In this document: positions 9,201 through 17,252 of the stretch, in pieces
Numbering within the stretch: position 1 is the stretch's first letter
How the letters are laid out: each line of letters starts with the position of its first letter
Origin: Streptomyces sindenensis
GTDB taxonomy: Bacteria; Actinomycetota; Actinomycetes; Streptomycetales; Streptomycetaceae
Length of the DNA: 64,000 nt
Direction of reading: 5' to 3'
NCBI RefSeq assembly: GCF_014649035.1
Contig: NZ_BMSG01000003.1
Coordinates: 186,001-250,000, forward strand
The notes under the pieces: generated by a model
Seen by the model: the letters and a program-made list of their open reading frames with translations, nothing else
Told to the model about the DNA's origin: nothing
The model's database searches: none
Position numbers and translations under genes: made by a program

Positions 9201-9755
9201 CACGTGCTGTCAGACAAGGCCGACGCCTCCATCTCCCAGCTCACCGGCGGCGACTACAGCGACGGCTCCGTCGTCACCGTCGGCGGCATCATCTCCGGCC
9301 TCCAGCGCAAGATGACCAAGCAGGGCAACGCCTGGGCCATCGCCACCGTGGAGGACCTGGCGGGCTCCATCGAGTGCATGTTCTTCCCCGCCACCTACCA
9401 GCTGGTCTCCACCCAGCTCGTCGAGGACACCGTCGTCTTCGTCAAGGGACGCCTCGACAAGCGGGAGGACGTGCCCCGGCTGGTCGCCATGGAGATGCAG
9501 GTCCCCGACATCTCCAACGCCGGGACCAACGCGCCCGTCGTCCTCACCATCCCCACCGTGAAGATCACCCCGCCCATGGTCACCCGGCTCGGCGAGGTGC
9601 TCAGCCACCACCGGGGCGACACCGAGGTGCGCATCAAGCTCCAGGGCCCCCGCAAGACCACCGTCCTGCGCCTGGACCGGCACCGGGTCAAGGCCGACTC
9701 GGCGCTCTTCGGGGACCTGAAGGTGCTGCTCGGCCCGTCCTGCCTGGCCGGCTGA
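6216..9755 (+). CDS. dnaE: DNA polymerase III alpha subunit, DnaE
   Basis: The 1179-residue length matches actinobacterial replicative DnaE1. It opens with the PHP domain (HLHVHTQYSLLDGAARL). The polymerase core follows, with GPGRGSAAGSIVAYA and the catalytic acidic motif PDVDIDFDERRR, then the Gly- and Lys-rich fingers region. The C-terminus carries an OB-fold stretch (VTVGGIISGLQRKMTKQGNAWA). It is the catalytic subunit that copies the chromosome in the replisome, in the cytoplasm. The GTG start has GGAGG upstream. A strong terminator follows 26 bp after the stop. Confidence 0.98.
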   Translation: MTKPPFTHLHVHTQYSLLDGAARLKDMFEAANEMGMTHIAMTDHGNLHGAYDFFHSAKKADVTPIIGIEAYVAPESRKHKRKVHWGQPHQKRDDVSGSGGYTHKTIWASNKTGLHNLFRLSSDAYAEGWLQKWPRMDKETISQWSEGLIASTGCPSGEVQTRLRLGQFDEAVQAASDYKDIFGEGKYFLELMDHGIEIERRVRDGLLEIGKKLNIPPLVTNDSHYTYAHEATAHDALLCIQTGKNLSDPDRFRFDGTGYYLKTTDEMYAVDSSDAWQEGCANTLLVAQQIDTTGMFEAKNLMPKFEIPEGFTEITWFQEEVRVGMARRFPNGVPDDRQKQVEYEMDIIIQMGFSGYFLVVADFIMWAKNNGIAVGPGRGSAAGSIVAYAMGITDLDPIEHGLIFERFLNPERVSMPDVDIDFDERRRVEVIRYVTEKYGADKVAMIGTYGKIKAKNAIKDSARVLGYPYAMGDRLTKAMPADVLGKGIDLNGITDPKHPRYSEAGEIRGMYENEPDVKKVIDTAKGVEGLVRQMGVHAAGVIMSSEPIVDHAPVWVRHTDGVTITQWDYPQCESLGLLKMDFLGLRNLTIMDDAIKMVKSNKGIDLEMLSLPLDDPKTYELLCRGDTLGVFQFDGGPMRSLLRQMQPDNFEDISAVSALYRPGPMGMNSHTNYAERKNGRQEITPIHPELEEPLKEVLGLTYGLIVYQEQVQKAAQIVAGYSLGEADILRRVMGKKKPEELAKNFVLFEKGAKEKGFSDEAIKALWDVLVPFAGYAFNKAHSSAYGLVTYWTAYLKANYPAEYMAALLTSVKDDKDKSAVYLNECRRMGIKVLPPNVNESLSNFAAQGDDVILFGLTAVRNVGQNVVDSIIRSRKAKGKYSSFPDFLDKVEAVVCNKRTIESLIKAGAFDEMGHTRKGLVAHHEPMIDNVVQVKRKEAEGQFDLFGGMGEEESDEPGFGLDVEFSDVEWEKAYLLAQEREMLGLYVSDHPLFGLEHVLSDKADASISQLTGGDYSDGSVVTVGGIISGLQRKMTKQGNAWAIATVEDLAGSIECMFFPATYQLVSTQLVEDTVVFVKGRLDKREDVPRLVAMEMQVPDISNAGTNAPVVLTIPTVKITPPMVTRLGEVLSHHRGDTEVRIKLQGPRKTTVLRLDRHRVKADSALFGDLKVLLGPSCLAG

Positions 9756-9780
9756 GCCCGAGCGCGACACGACAGGACGA

Positions 9781-9812
9781 GAGGGGCGCCCCGCCGGTGC
9801 GGGGCGCCCCTC
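9781..9812. terminator. 14-bp stem terminator between dnaE and a convergent small gene
   Basis: Bases 9781-9794 pair perfectly with 9799-9812 around a CGGT loop. It lies 26 bp past the dnaE stop and 50 bp before the stop of the convergent gene at 9862, so it can serve both. Confidence 0.85.
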
Positions 9813-9861
9813 TCGCTGTCCTCAACGCCTGTCGCTACTCACTACCGCAAGCGGCCGACGG

Positions 9862-10041
9862 TCAGTTGTGGCCGAAGCGTCGCTGATGCTTGCGCGCCAC
9901 GTCGGACGGGCTGCCCTGCGCCTGCGCCTGCGACTGGTTCTGGGACTCGAACGCCGTCGACTTGGCCTGCTCCGCGCTACGCTCCGCCGCGGACGCGCGG
10001 TCGTGCTGGCTGCCCTGCTTGCGGTTCTTGTTCTTGGCCAT
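9862..10041 (-). CDS. small hydrophilic basic protein of unknown function
   Basis: This encodes 59 residues with no Cys or Trp, an Asn/Lys/Arg-rich start (MAKNKNRKQGSQ), a Gln/Ser/Ala-rich middle and a basic C-terminus (ARKHQRRFGHN). The composition is of a disordered, nucleic-acid-binding-like protein, but no family is recognised. A textbook AGGAGG eight bases before the ATG at 10041 makes it a convincing real gene. The longer upstream reading from 10116 ignores that site. The gene is convergent with dnaE. Confidence 0.75.
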   Translation of the reverse strand: MAKNKNRKQGSQHDRASAAERSAEQAKSTAFESQNQSQAQAQGSPSDVARKHQRRFGHN

Positions 10042-10342
10042 GGTGAATGCCTCCTGTGGGGAATCCTGGGGGGCCAGGACCGCTGTCAGACTCACATAGC
10101 CCCGCAAACACCGCATGTTGGATCATTACCGTGCGTAGCGATTTCCGTGGTGGCCCCCGATTCCACGCACCTTCTTCCTTCCTTTTCCGCTTCCTCCCCA
10201 GATCCGCCACGCCGATGATCCAGTTCCGGCCGTTAACCCCTGCGCGGTCGGGCAGACTCGAAGGAAACCCTGGGTAAGCGGACCCGGTCATCGAGGAACG
10301 GGCCGCTGAACCGTTCCCGAGTTCTGGAAGAGGGTGGAACCC

Positions 10343-11599
10343 GTGGACCGTTGCGTCGTCCTGGTGGACGCCGGCTACTTGCTGGGCGCAGCCGCGAGTC
10401 TGCTGGCCGGAGAGCCCGCCCGTTCCCGCATCACCGTCGACCACGCCGCCCTCATCCAGGGACTGCGCGAACGGGCCGAGGCCGACACCCAGCAGCCCCT
10501 CCTGCGGATCTACTGGTTCGACGGCGCCCCCGACAGGGTGCCCCAGCCCGAACACCGCCGGCTCCGCGTGATGCCCCGGGTGACCGTACGGCTCGGCGCC
10601 CTGACCCGCAGCGACGGACGCTGGGCCCAGAAGGGCGTCGACGCCGCCATGCACGCCGAGCTCACCGAACTGGCCAGGAACCGGGCCTGCTCCGACGTGG
10701 TCCTGGTGACCGGCGACGGCGACCTGCTGCCCGGCCTCATGTCCGCCAAGGAACACGGGGTCGCCGTCCACCTCTGGGCCGTACAGGCCGCCGACGGCGA
10801 CTACAACCAGTCCGAGGACCTCGTCGCCGAGGCCGACGAACGGCGCGTCCTCGACCGGGCCTGGATCACCAAGGCCGTACGCGCCAAGGACCTCGGCGGC
10901 GCCTGCGCCCCGCAGCCCGTCACCCGCCCCGAGATCGCCGCGATCCTCTCCGCGCCGCTGCCCGAGGCCGCCCTCGCCGCCTCCGCCGAACGAGCCTCCG
11001 AGGCGGCCCAGGCCGCCGCCGCCCGGCCGAGCCGGACGGAGCCGGCCGAGAGCGCGCCCGCCGCCACCGGCACGCCCGCCGCCACCGGCCACAAAGGCGT
11101 GCCGACCCCCAAGGACCTGGCCGCGCTGCGCGCCCACGCCACCCACCCGGACCGCCAGCAGCCGGCCCAGCCCGCGGGCGCCACCCTGCGCTGGTCCTCC
11201 GACAAGGGGTGGGTGGAGCGCGGCGGCGCGCTCGGCGAGCCGCCCGAGACCGCGTCCCTGCCGACCCTCGCCCAGGTCACCAGCGCCGAGCAGCGCTGGG
11301 CCGACCGGGAGGAGGACATCACCACCGTCGGCGGCGACCCCTTCGAAGTCGGCCAGGTCTTCGCCCGCCGCTGGATGGAGCGCCTCCCGGAAAGCGTCCA
11401 CCTGCAGAAACTCTCCACCATGTACCCCCGCATCCCGCACCGGATCGACGGCGAACTGCTGCGGTACGCGGCCCGCTTCGGACTCCTCGCCCACAAGGAC
11501 GACCAGATCGACGAGCACGACCGCTACGCGATCCGGGCCGGCTTCTGGCGGGAGATCGACGTACGGGCCGCCGCCGAGCACGTCCCCGCGGGGGAGTAG
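10343..11599 (+). CDS. NYN-domain (PIN-like nuclease) protein
   Basis: The N-terminal 160 residues form a NYN/LabA-like PIN fold. They contain RCVVLVDAGYLL with the first catalytic Asp, KGVDAAM in the middle, and DVVLVTGDGDLLPGL with the second acidic cluster. Such domains are metal-dependent RNases. An Ala/Pro-rich linker follows (about 200-270). The C-terminal ~100 residues are compact (VFARRWMERLPESVHLQKL...), possibly an RNA-binding winged helix of the OST-HTH type. GTG 10334 directly abuts the GGAAGAGGG at 10326-10334, so GTG 10343, nine bases after GAGG, is the better start. The target RNA is unknown. Confidence 0.8.
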   Translation: MDRCVVLVDAGYLLGAAASLLAGEPARSRITVDHAALIQGLRERAEADTQQPLLRIYWFDGAPDRVPQPEHRRLRVMPRVTVRLGALTRSDGRWAQKGVDAAMHAELTELARNRACSDVVLVTGDGDLLPGLMSAKEHGVAVHLWAVQAADGDYNQSEDLVAEADERRVLDRAWITKAVRAKDLGGACAPQPVTRPEIAAILSAPLPEAALAASAERASEAAQAAAARPSRTEPAESAPAATGTPAATGHKGVPTPKDLAALRAHATHPDRQQPAQPAGATLRWSSDKGWVERGGALGEPPETASLPTLAQVTSAEQRWADREEDITTVGGDPFEVGQVFARRWMERLPESVHLQKLSTMYPRIPHRIDGELLRYAARFGLLAHKDDQIDEHDRYAIRAGFWREIDVRAAAEHVPAGE

Positions 11600-11697
11600 G
11601 AGGGGAGCGGGCGGGGGGAGCAGCCGTCCGTCCGGGAGGCGACGCGGAGTGGCCCCGGGCGCGAACCGGGGCATGTGACCCCGTACCCTCGTACCTC

Positions 11698-12719
<1,022 letters not shown>

Positions 12720-12723
<4 letters not shown>

Positions 12724-12860
12724 GAGGCGTACGTGTGGCCGGGGACGTGAACGTGCCGGGCGCGGGGGACGTACTCGACGGGCGGGGCGAGTCCCCCGGA
12801 CCGGACGTGCTGGACGTGTTTGACGTGGTGGATGTGTCTAAGGGGAGCGGCCTCAGGTGA
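12720..12860 (+). CDS. possible coupled mini-ORF between ABC ATPase and permease
   Basis: A 46-codon frame starts at GTG 12720, overlapping the ATPase stop by GTGA. It stops at TGA 12858-12860, overlapping the permease GTG (12857) by GTGA, so it bridges the two genes exactly. The predicted peptide is acidic and repetitive near its end (DVLDVFDVVDV), from four near-copies of a 9-bp unit at 12803-12838. Third-codon-position GC is about 80%, lower than in neighbouring genes. It has no recognised family and may serve only for translational coupling, or be fortuitous. Confidence 0.35.
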
Positions 12861-13699
12861 CGAGCATCATTCCGGCCGGGACCGCGGCGACGCGTACCCG
12901 GCCCGCGCCCGGCCCCTCGGACGCCGGCCCCGCCTGTACCGTCACGGCGCCCCTCGCGCCGCGCGCCCGGCTGCTGCCCTCGCTGGCCGCCGTCTACCGC
13001 GCCCAGCTCTCCCGGGCGCGCGTCGCCCGGATTCCGCTGCTCTTCGTGGCGACCTTCCAGTCCGTCGGGATCATGATCCTGATGCGGGGTGTCGTGGACG
13101 GCGGCTCGGAGGCGCGCGCGGTGGTCGCCGGGTCCAGCGTCCTGGTCGTGGCGTTCGTCGCGCTCAACCTGCTCGCCCAGTACTTCGGGCAGCTGCGGGC
13201 GAGCGGCGGACTCGACCACTACGCCACGCTGCCCGTGCCGCCCGCCGCGGTGGTGCTCGGGGCGGCCGCCGCGTACGCCTCGTTCACCGTGCCCGGCGCG
13301 GTCTTCACCGCGGTCACCGGAAGCGTGCTGTTCCAGCTGCCGATGACGCACCTGTGGGTCCTGGTCGCCGTCGTCCCGCTCTCCGGCGCCGCCCTGGCCG
13401 GGCTCGGCGCGGCCCTCGGGCTGCTCGCCCCGCGCCCGGAGCTGGCGACGCTGCTGGGGCAGCTGGGCATGTCCGCCGCCCTGCTCCTCGGGGTGCTGCC
13501 GGCCGAGCGGCTGCCGGAGCCGGTGGGGTGGGCGCGCGACCTGCTGCCCTCGACGTACGGGGTCGAGGCGCTGGCCCGCTCCTTCGACGCCCGCCCGGAC
13601 TGGGGGATCATCGCCTTCTTCCTCGCGATCTGCGCGGCGGTGGGGGTGCTCTCGCTGGCCGTGGCGACGTGGGCGTACCGGCGGGCGGCCGTACGGTAG
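12857..13699 (+). CDS. ABC-2 type transporter permease
   Basis: The 280-residue membrane protein has six hydrophobic segments, near residues 58-80, 90-112, 132-158, 166-190, 196-220 and 250-272, with the general shape of ABC-2 exporters (DrrB-like). The conserved C-terminal LLPSTYGVEALARSF motif is typical. It pairs with the ATPase just upstream. AGGGGAG at 12841-12847 is well placed for GTG 12857, and an in-frame TAA at 12839-12841 excludes a longer protein. Export of a small hydrophobic compound is likely but not shown. Confidence 0.9.
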   Translation: MTSIIPAGTAATRTRPAPGPSDAGPACTVTAPLAPRARLLPSLAAVYRAQLSRARVARIPLLFVATFQSVGIMILMRGVVDGGSEARAVVAGSSVLVVAFVALNLLAQYFGQLRASGGLDHYATLPVPPAAVVLGAAAAYASFTVPGAVFTAVTGSVLFQLPMTHLWVLVAVVPLSGAALAGLGAALGLLAPRPELATLLGQLGMSAALLLGVLPAERLPEPVGWARDLLPSTYGVEALARSFDARPDWGIIAFFLAICAAVGVLSLAVATWAYRRAAVR

Positions 13700-13772
13700 C
13701 TCCCCGGGGCCGACAAGCACGGGTGCGGTATCCGGTGAGGCGCCGCACAGGGTGGCCTGGCACGATGGCACG

Positions 13773-14438
13773 GTGACCGCACCTCTGACGCCGCCTCACC
13801 AGCCCGGCCCCCACGACCCGTGGCAGGCACCGCCCTCGGGTTCCCACCTCGCGCCCTACGCGGGTGCCCCGGACGACCCGGACACGGCCACGGAGCTCCG
13901 TCAGGCCGCTGTCGTCACCGCCCTGGTCGCGGTCTCGGGCATCGCGCTCGGGCTGCTGTGGCTGTGGCTCGCGCCCCGGGTTCCGCTGGTCTCCGACGAC
14001 ACGGCGGTCTTCCTCAAGAACAGCGAGGGCGAGGAGGCGATCGGGGCGGAGGGCACGTTCGTCCTGCTGGCCATCGGCTTCGGCGTGCTCTCGGCGGCCC
14101 TCGTCTTCTGGCGGCTGCGGCGCGGGGGCGTCCTCGTGGTCGTCGGTCTGGCGCTGGGCGCGCTGCTGGCCTCGCTGATCGCGTGGCGGGTCGGTGTCTG
14201 GCTGGGGCCGTCGTCCGACGTGGTGGGGCGGGCCCGGGAGGCGGGGCAGGGCGTGACGTTCGACGCCCCGCTGGAGCTGCACACGGTGTGGGTCGCGGTG
14301 CTGGCGTGGCCGTTCGCGGCGATGGGGATCCATCTGCTGCTGACGGCGGCGTTCGGGCCGCAGGACGTGGAGCCGGACTGGTCCTCTTACCAGGGTCCGG
14401 TGCAGGGGCCTCTGGCGGGGCCGGGGGCTCCGTCGTAG
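13773..14438 (+). CDS. DUF2567-like membrane protein
   Basis: The 221-residue protein has a Pro-rich cytoplasmic N-terminus (about 1-45) and four hydrophobic segments, near residues 46-66, 95-112, 120-140 and 175-198. An extracytoplasmic loop contains SEGEEAIGAEGTF. This layout matches the actinobacterial DUF2567 family, sometimes annotated as an ABC permease component. GTG 13773 is chosen because the protein then begins TAPLTPPHQP; GTG 13752 is an alternative. The 73-bp gap to the permease is compatible with co-transcription. Function unknown. Confidence 0.7.
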   Translation: MTAPLTPPHQPGPHDPWQAPPSGSHLAPYAGAPDDPDTATELRQAAVVTALVAVSGIALGLLWLWLAPRVPLVSDDTAVFLKNSEGEEAIGAEGTFVLLAIGFGVLSAALVFWRLRRGGVLVVVGLALGALLASLIAWRVGVWLGPSSDVVGRAREAGQGVTFDAPLELHTVWVAVLAWPFAAMGIHLLLTAAFGPQDVEPDWSSYQGPVQGPLAGPGAPS

Positions 14439-14464
14439 CAGCCTGCGGGTGGTGCCGGGCGGGG

Positions 14465-14645
14465 CGGGGTCCCGGGGGCCCCTGCTTGGACCCCGCTCCT
14501 CATGCGCCGGAGGGGCTGACATTTCCCCGGGCCCGCTGATCAAGTGCGGGCGAGGCCGGGAAATCCAGCCCGTCCGGCGCTTGAGGACATCTCTCGGCCT
14601 CGCCGGCGTCCGAGGCGCGGGGGACCCGGGGGCAGCGCCCCCGAA
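14465..14645. repeat. dispersed Streptomyces intergenic inverted repeat
   Basis: The gap between convergent genes holds imperfect complementary arms. The GCGCCGGAGGGGCTG block near 14504-14519 pairs with the CAGCCCGTCCGGCGC block near 14566-14580. Outer GC arms (GGACCCCGCTCCTC and GAGGCGCGGGGGACCC type) extend the fold. Sequences of this kind recur between genes in many Streptomyces chromosomes. It probably acts as a bidirectional terminator here. I recognise it from general knowledge and cannot count copies in the genome. Confidence 0.6.
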
Positions 14646-14651
14646 GGGTGC

Positions 14652-15155
14652 TCAGACGCCCCGCGCGATCTCCGCGAACGTCGCCCCCGTCAGCTCCGCC
14701 AGGTCCGTCGCCGACAGCTCGACCTCCAGGCCACGGCGCCCCGCCGAGACGCAGATCGTGGCGTGCGTCCGCGCGGAGGCGTCCAGCACCGTGCGCAGGC
14801 GCTTGCGCTGGCCCAGCGGGGAAATGCCGCCCCGGACATAGCCCGTCGTGCGTTCCGCCGCCGCCGGGTCGGCCATCGTGGCGCGTTTGCCGCCCACCGC
14901 GGCCGCCAGGGCCTTGAGGTCCAGGGAGCCCGCCACCGGGACCACCGCGACCGTCAGGGCGCCGTCCACGTCCGCGACCAGGGTCTTGAAGACCCGGTCG
15001 GGGGAGACGCCCAGGGCCTCGGCGGCCTCCTCGCCGTAGGAGGGGGAGGCCGGGTCGTGGTCGTAGGCGTGGACCGTGAACGCGGTGCCCGCCGCGGTCA
15101 GGGCGACCGTGGCGGGGGTGCCGCCCGGCTGGTTCTTCTTGGGTTTCTTCGCCAA
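14652..15155 (-). CDS. ybaK: YbaK/EbsC-type Cys-tRNA(Pro) deacylase
   Basis: The 167-residue, single-domain protein matches the YbaK/prolyl-tRNA-editing family in length and pattern (VFKTLVADVDG, GYVRGGISPLGQRKRL, and a terminal ELTGATFAEIARG). YbaK hydrolyses Cys mischarged on tRNA(Pro). The only start that keeps the basic N-terminus (MAKKPKKNQPGG) is a TTG at 15155, with no strong ribosome-binding site; no upstream ATG or GTG is in frame. It lies 19 bp downstream of the LON-domain gene on the same strand, so probably in one transcript. Confidence 0.88.
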   Translation of the reverse strand: MAKKPKKNQPGGTPATVALTAAGTAFTVHAYDHDPASPSYGEEAAEALGVSPDRVFKTLVADVDGALTVAVVPVAGSLDLKALAAAVGGKRATMADPAAAERTTGYVRGGISPLGQRKRLRTVLDASARTHATICVSAGRRGLEVELSATDLAELTGATFAEIARGV

Positions 15156-15174
15156 CGCAGGCCCGTCCTCGTCG

Positions 15175-15939
15175 TCAGTTGGGGTGGGTGGGGGCTCGTG
15201 TCAGGTCCGTCGCCGGCAGCGAGGGCAGATGCCGGATGACCGCCGTCTCCTTGCGCAGCAGCGTCAGTTCCTCGCGCAGCCGGGTCGCGGTGTCCGGGGC
15301 CTGGAGCAGGCGCTGCCGGGTGGGGACGTCCAGGACCGTGGCCGCCGCGACCAGGTAGGAGATCACGGACGGGTCGTCGGGGAGTTCCGCGCCCGTCGCC
15401 AGCGAGCGTTCGCTCGCCCCGGCCAGCCGCTTCTGGTAGGAGCGGAAGGCCCGCAGCACCCCCTCCGCCAGAGCTCCGGCCTCGTCGGCCTCGTCCCCGG
15501 CGGGCGGTTCCTCGGCCAGGTCCTCGACCTCGGCGGTCAGGTAGGGGCCGTCCGCCTCGACGGACAGCAGCCTGACCCGGGTGGTGCCGGTGGCCAGCAC
15601 CTCGAAGCTGCCGTCGGCGCGCTCGCGGATCGTCGCCGCGTCGGCGACACAGCCCACCCGGTGGAAGGTCTGGATCGGATCGGGGCCGAAGCCGTCCGCC
15701 GGGGCGCGCTCGGCGACCGGGGCCGCCGCGACCGTGTCCGGCATGCCGGTGGCCGTCGGGGCGGTCTCGCGGCCGTCGCGGATCGCCACCACGACGAAGC
15801 GGCGAGGTTCGTCCTCGTCACTCTTCAGCAGCTCCCGCATCATGGCGCGGTAGCGCTCCTCGAAGACGTTGAGCGGCAGCACGAGGCCCGGGAACAGCAC
15901 CGTGTTGAGCGGGAAAAGGGGGAGACGGGCGGTGGTCAC
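15175..15939 (-). CDS. LON substrate-binding-domain protein
   Basis: The 254-residue protein opens with RLPLFPLNTVLFPGLVLPLNVFEERYRAM, the signature of the Lon N-terminal (PUA-like) domain. No AAA+ or protease domain follows, so this is a stand-alone LON-domain protein, a class found widely in actinobacteria and of unclear role. The C-terminal half is helical (LREELTLLRKETAVIRHL). A GTG start at 15939 directly precedes the domain. Its start is 5 bp from the stop of the TPR-like gene upstream. Confidence 0.88.
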   Translation of the reverse strand: MTTARLPLFPLNTVLFPGLVLPLNVFEERYRAMMRELLKSDEDEPRRFVVVAIRDGRETAPTATGMPDTVAAAPVAERAPADGFGPDPIQTFHRVGCVADAATIRERADGSFEVLATGTTRVRLLSVEADGPYLTAEVEDLAEEPPAGDEADEAGALAEGVLRAFRSYQKRLAGASERSLATGAELPDDPSVISYLVAAATVLDVPTRQRLLQAPDTATRLREELTLLRKETAVIRHLPSLPATDLTRAPTHPN

Positions 15940-15944
15940 AACGC

Positions 15945-16973
15945 TCAAGCGTAATGGCCCCTGGGGCGGCCGTGACCGGCCCGGTCGCGCAGCGGGGTCA
16001 GGGAGGCCACCTGGAGGCGTGCGCCGTCCCGCGCGTCCAGGAACCGGCCGAGCGCGTCCTCGGACACCGACGACCACGGGAACGACGTCGCGTGCAGCCC
16101 GATCAGGTTGAACTGGTGCAGCGCCTCCGCCCAGCGGCCCCGGGCGAGCAGGACGTACGCGAGGAGGTTGCGGACCTCGGCCGGCCATGGGTCGCCGGGT
16201 CGGTAGGCGGCGGAGAGCCTGATCGCCAGGTCGGCCGCCGCGTCGATCCGCTCCTCCAGCACGGACGTGGTCCGACCCGCCGCCTGGGTGTCCAGCAGCA
16301 GGTCGAAGGCCGCCCGGACCGGCAGGGCCTGCACCAGCGAGTCGGGCAGCGCGTCCGCCGCCGCCTGCTCGGCGAAGTCGAAGCACTCGCGGTGCGAGCC
16401 GTACCAGGCGGCGGAGAGATAGCGCAGCGCCGCGACATGGCAGCCGTAGTGGTGCGCGGAGCGCCGTACGGCCTGCTCCCACAGCGACTCGAAGGCGGTG
16501 TGGCCGGCGTGGGTGCCGCGTGCGTGATCCAGGGCGAGGCGCCACGGCACCGGGTCGCGCGGGTCCGCGTCCGCGGCCGCGGTGATCAGCGGGCCGACCT
16601 CGCGGAGCCGTTCCGCGCGGGCGGGCGACTCCCAGGCCCGGCGTACCGACAGCTCGGCCTTGACCAGCAGCGCGTCCGGATCGCGAGGGGCGGCGGCCAG
16701 CCAGTCGACGAGCCAGCCGTCCCGGTTGCGGGCGAAGACGACGAGCCGGCCGAGGTAGCGGTCCCGGTTCTCCCAGTCGGCGGAGTCCCGGGTACCGGCG
16801 AGCAGCTTGGCGGCCGGTTCGTAGTCGCCCAGGGCAGCGGCGACCAGCGCGGGGGAGAGCCGCTCGTCGGGGGCGTCGAGCAGCACCGCGTCATCCGCGG
16901 ACAGTCCGGCGGACAGCACAGGGCTGTTCCGGACGATGCGCGCGGTACTGAGCAGAGCGCGAAGGAATGCCAT
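15945..16973 (-). CDS. hypothetical TPR-like helical protein
   Basis: No named family is recognised. The roughly 342-residue product is almost all alpha-helical, with Ala/Leu/Trp spacing like tetratricopeptide repeats (SADWENRDRYLGRLV, AFDLLLDTQ, LLAYVLLARGRWAEALHQF). There is no signal peptide or membrane segment. The start is uncertain: ATG 16973 (MAFLRALLSTAR) or ATG 16985 twelve bases upstream, both with weak ribosome-binding sites. Readings up to 17141 are non-homologous-looking and unlikely. It leads a three-gene minus-strand group with the LON-domain and YbaK genes. Confidence 0.65.
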   Translation of the reverse strand: MAFLRALLSTARIVRNSPVLSAGLSADDAVLLDAPDERLSPALVAAALGDYEPAAKLLAGTRDSADWENRDRYLGRLVVFARNRDGWLVDWLAAAPRDPDALLVKAELSVRRAWESPARAERLREVGPLITAAADADPRDPVPWRLALDHARGTHAGHTAFESLWEQAVRRSAHHYGCHVAALRYLSAAWYGSHRECFDFAEQAAADALPDSLVQALPVRAAFDLLLDTQAAGRTTSVLEERIDAAADLAIRLSAAYRPGDPWPAEVRNLLAYVLLARGRWAEALHQFNLIGLHATSFPWSSVSEDALGRFLDARDGARLQVASLTPLRDRAGHGRPRGHYA

Positions 16974-17148
16974 GGTGCAGACCATTGAAAAGCGCTGGTG
17001 AGGGCCGCGCCAGAGGCGTGCTGTGAAGCTTCTGTGCCGAGTGAATGGGTTGTATCGGGCCCGGTCAAGAATGGGCAAAGGAAGTGACCGCCGTTGGCTT
17101 GATCGCATCCATCCGGAGCTCTCCTCCGTCCCGGTGGCCACCGGGCGC

Positions 17149-17182
17149 GCGGGCGGCCGGGGCCGAGCGCCCGGCCGCCCGC
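17149..17182. terminator. 13-bp stem hairpin downstream of the 17253-18854 gene
   Basis: Bases 17149-17161 pair perfectly with 17170-17182 around an 8-base loop. It lies about 70 bp beyond the stop of the minus-strand gene that ends at 17253, in the right place to terminate it. The rest of the 16986-17252 gap holds nothing else I can name. Confidence 0.65.
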
Positions 17183-17252
17183 GATCGTACGGTGACGCCG
17201 CCGGGAGCGGCCCCGTACGGGCATCCGGCCTCCGTCCGCCCGGTCTGGCGGG

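Noticed and set aside
6150..9203. 1017-codon minus-strand open frame opposite dnaE
   Set aside because: Shadow of dnaE; its composition is typical of antisense frames in GC-rich DNA.
14544..15239. Plus-strand frame over the YbaK gene and the intergenic repeat
   Set aside because: It covers a dispersed repeat and the antisense of ybaK, with no recognisable domain.
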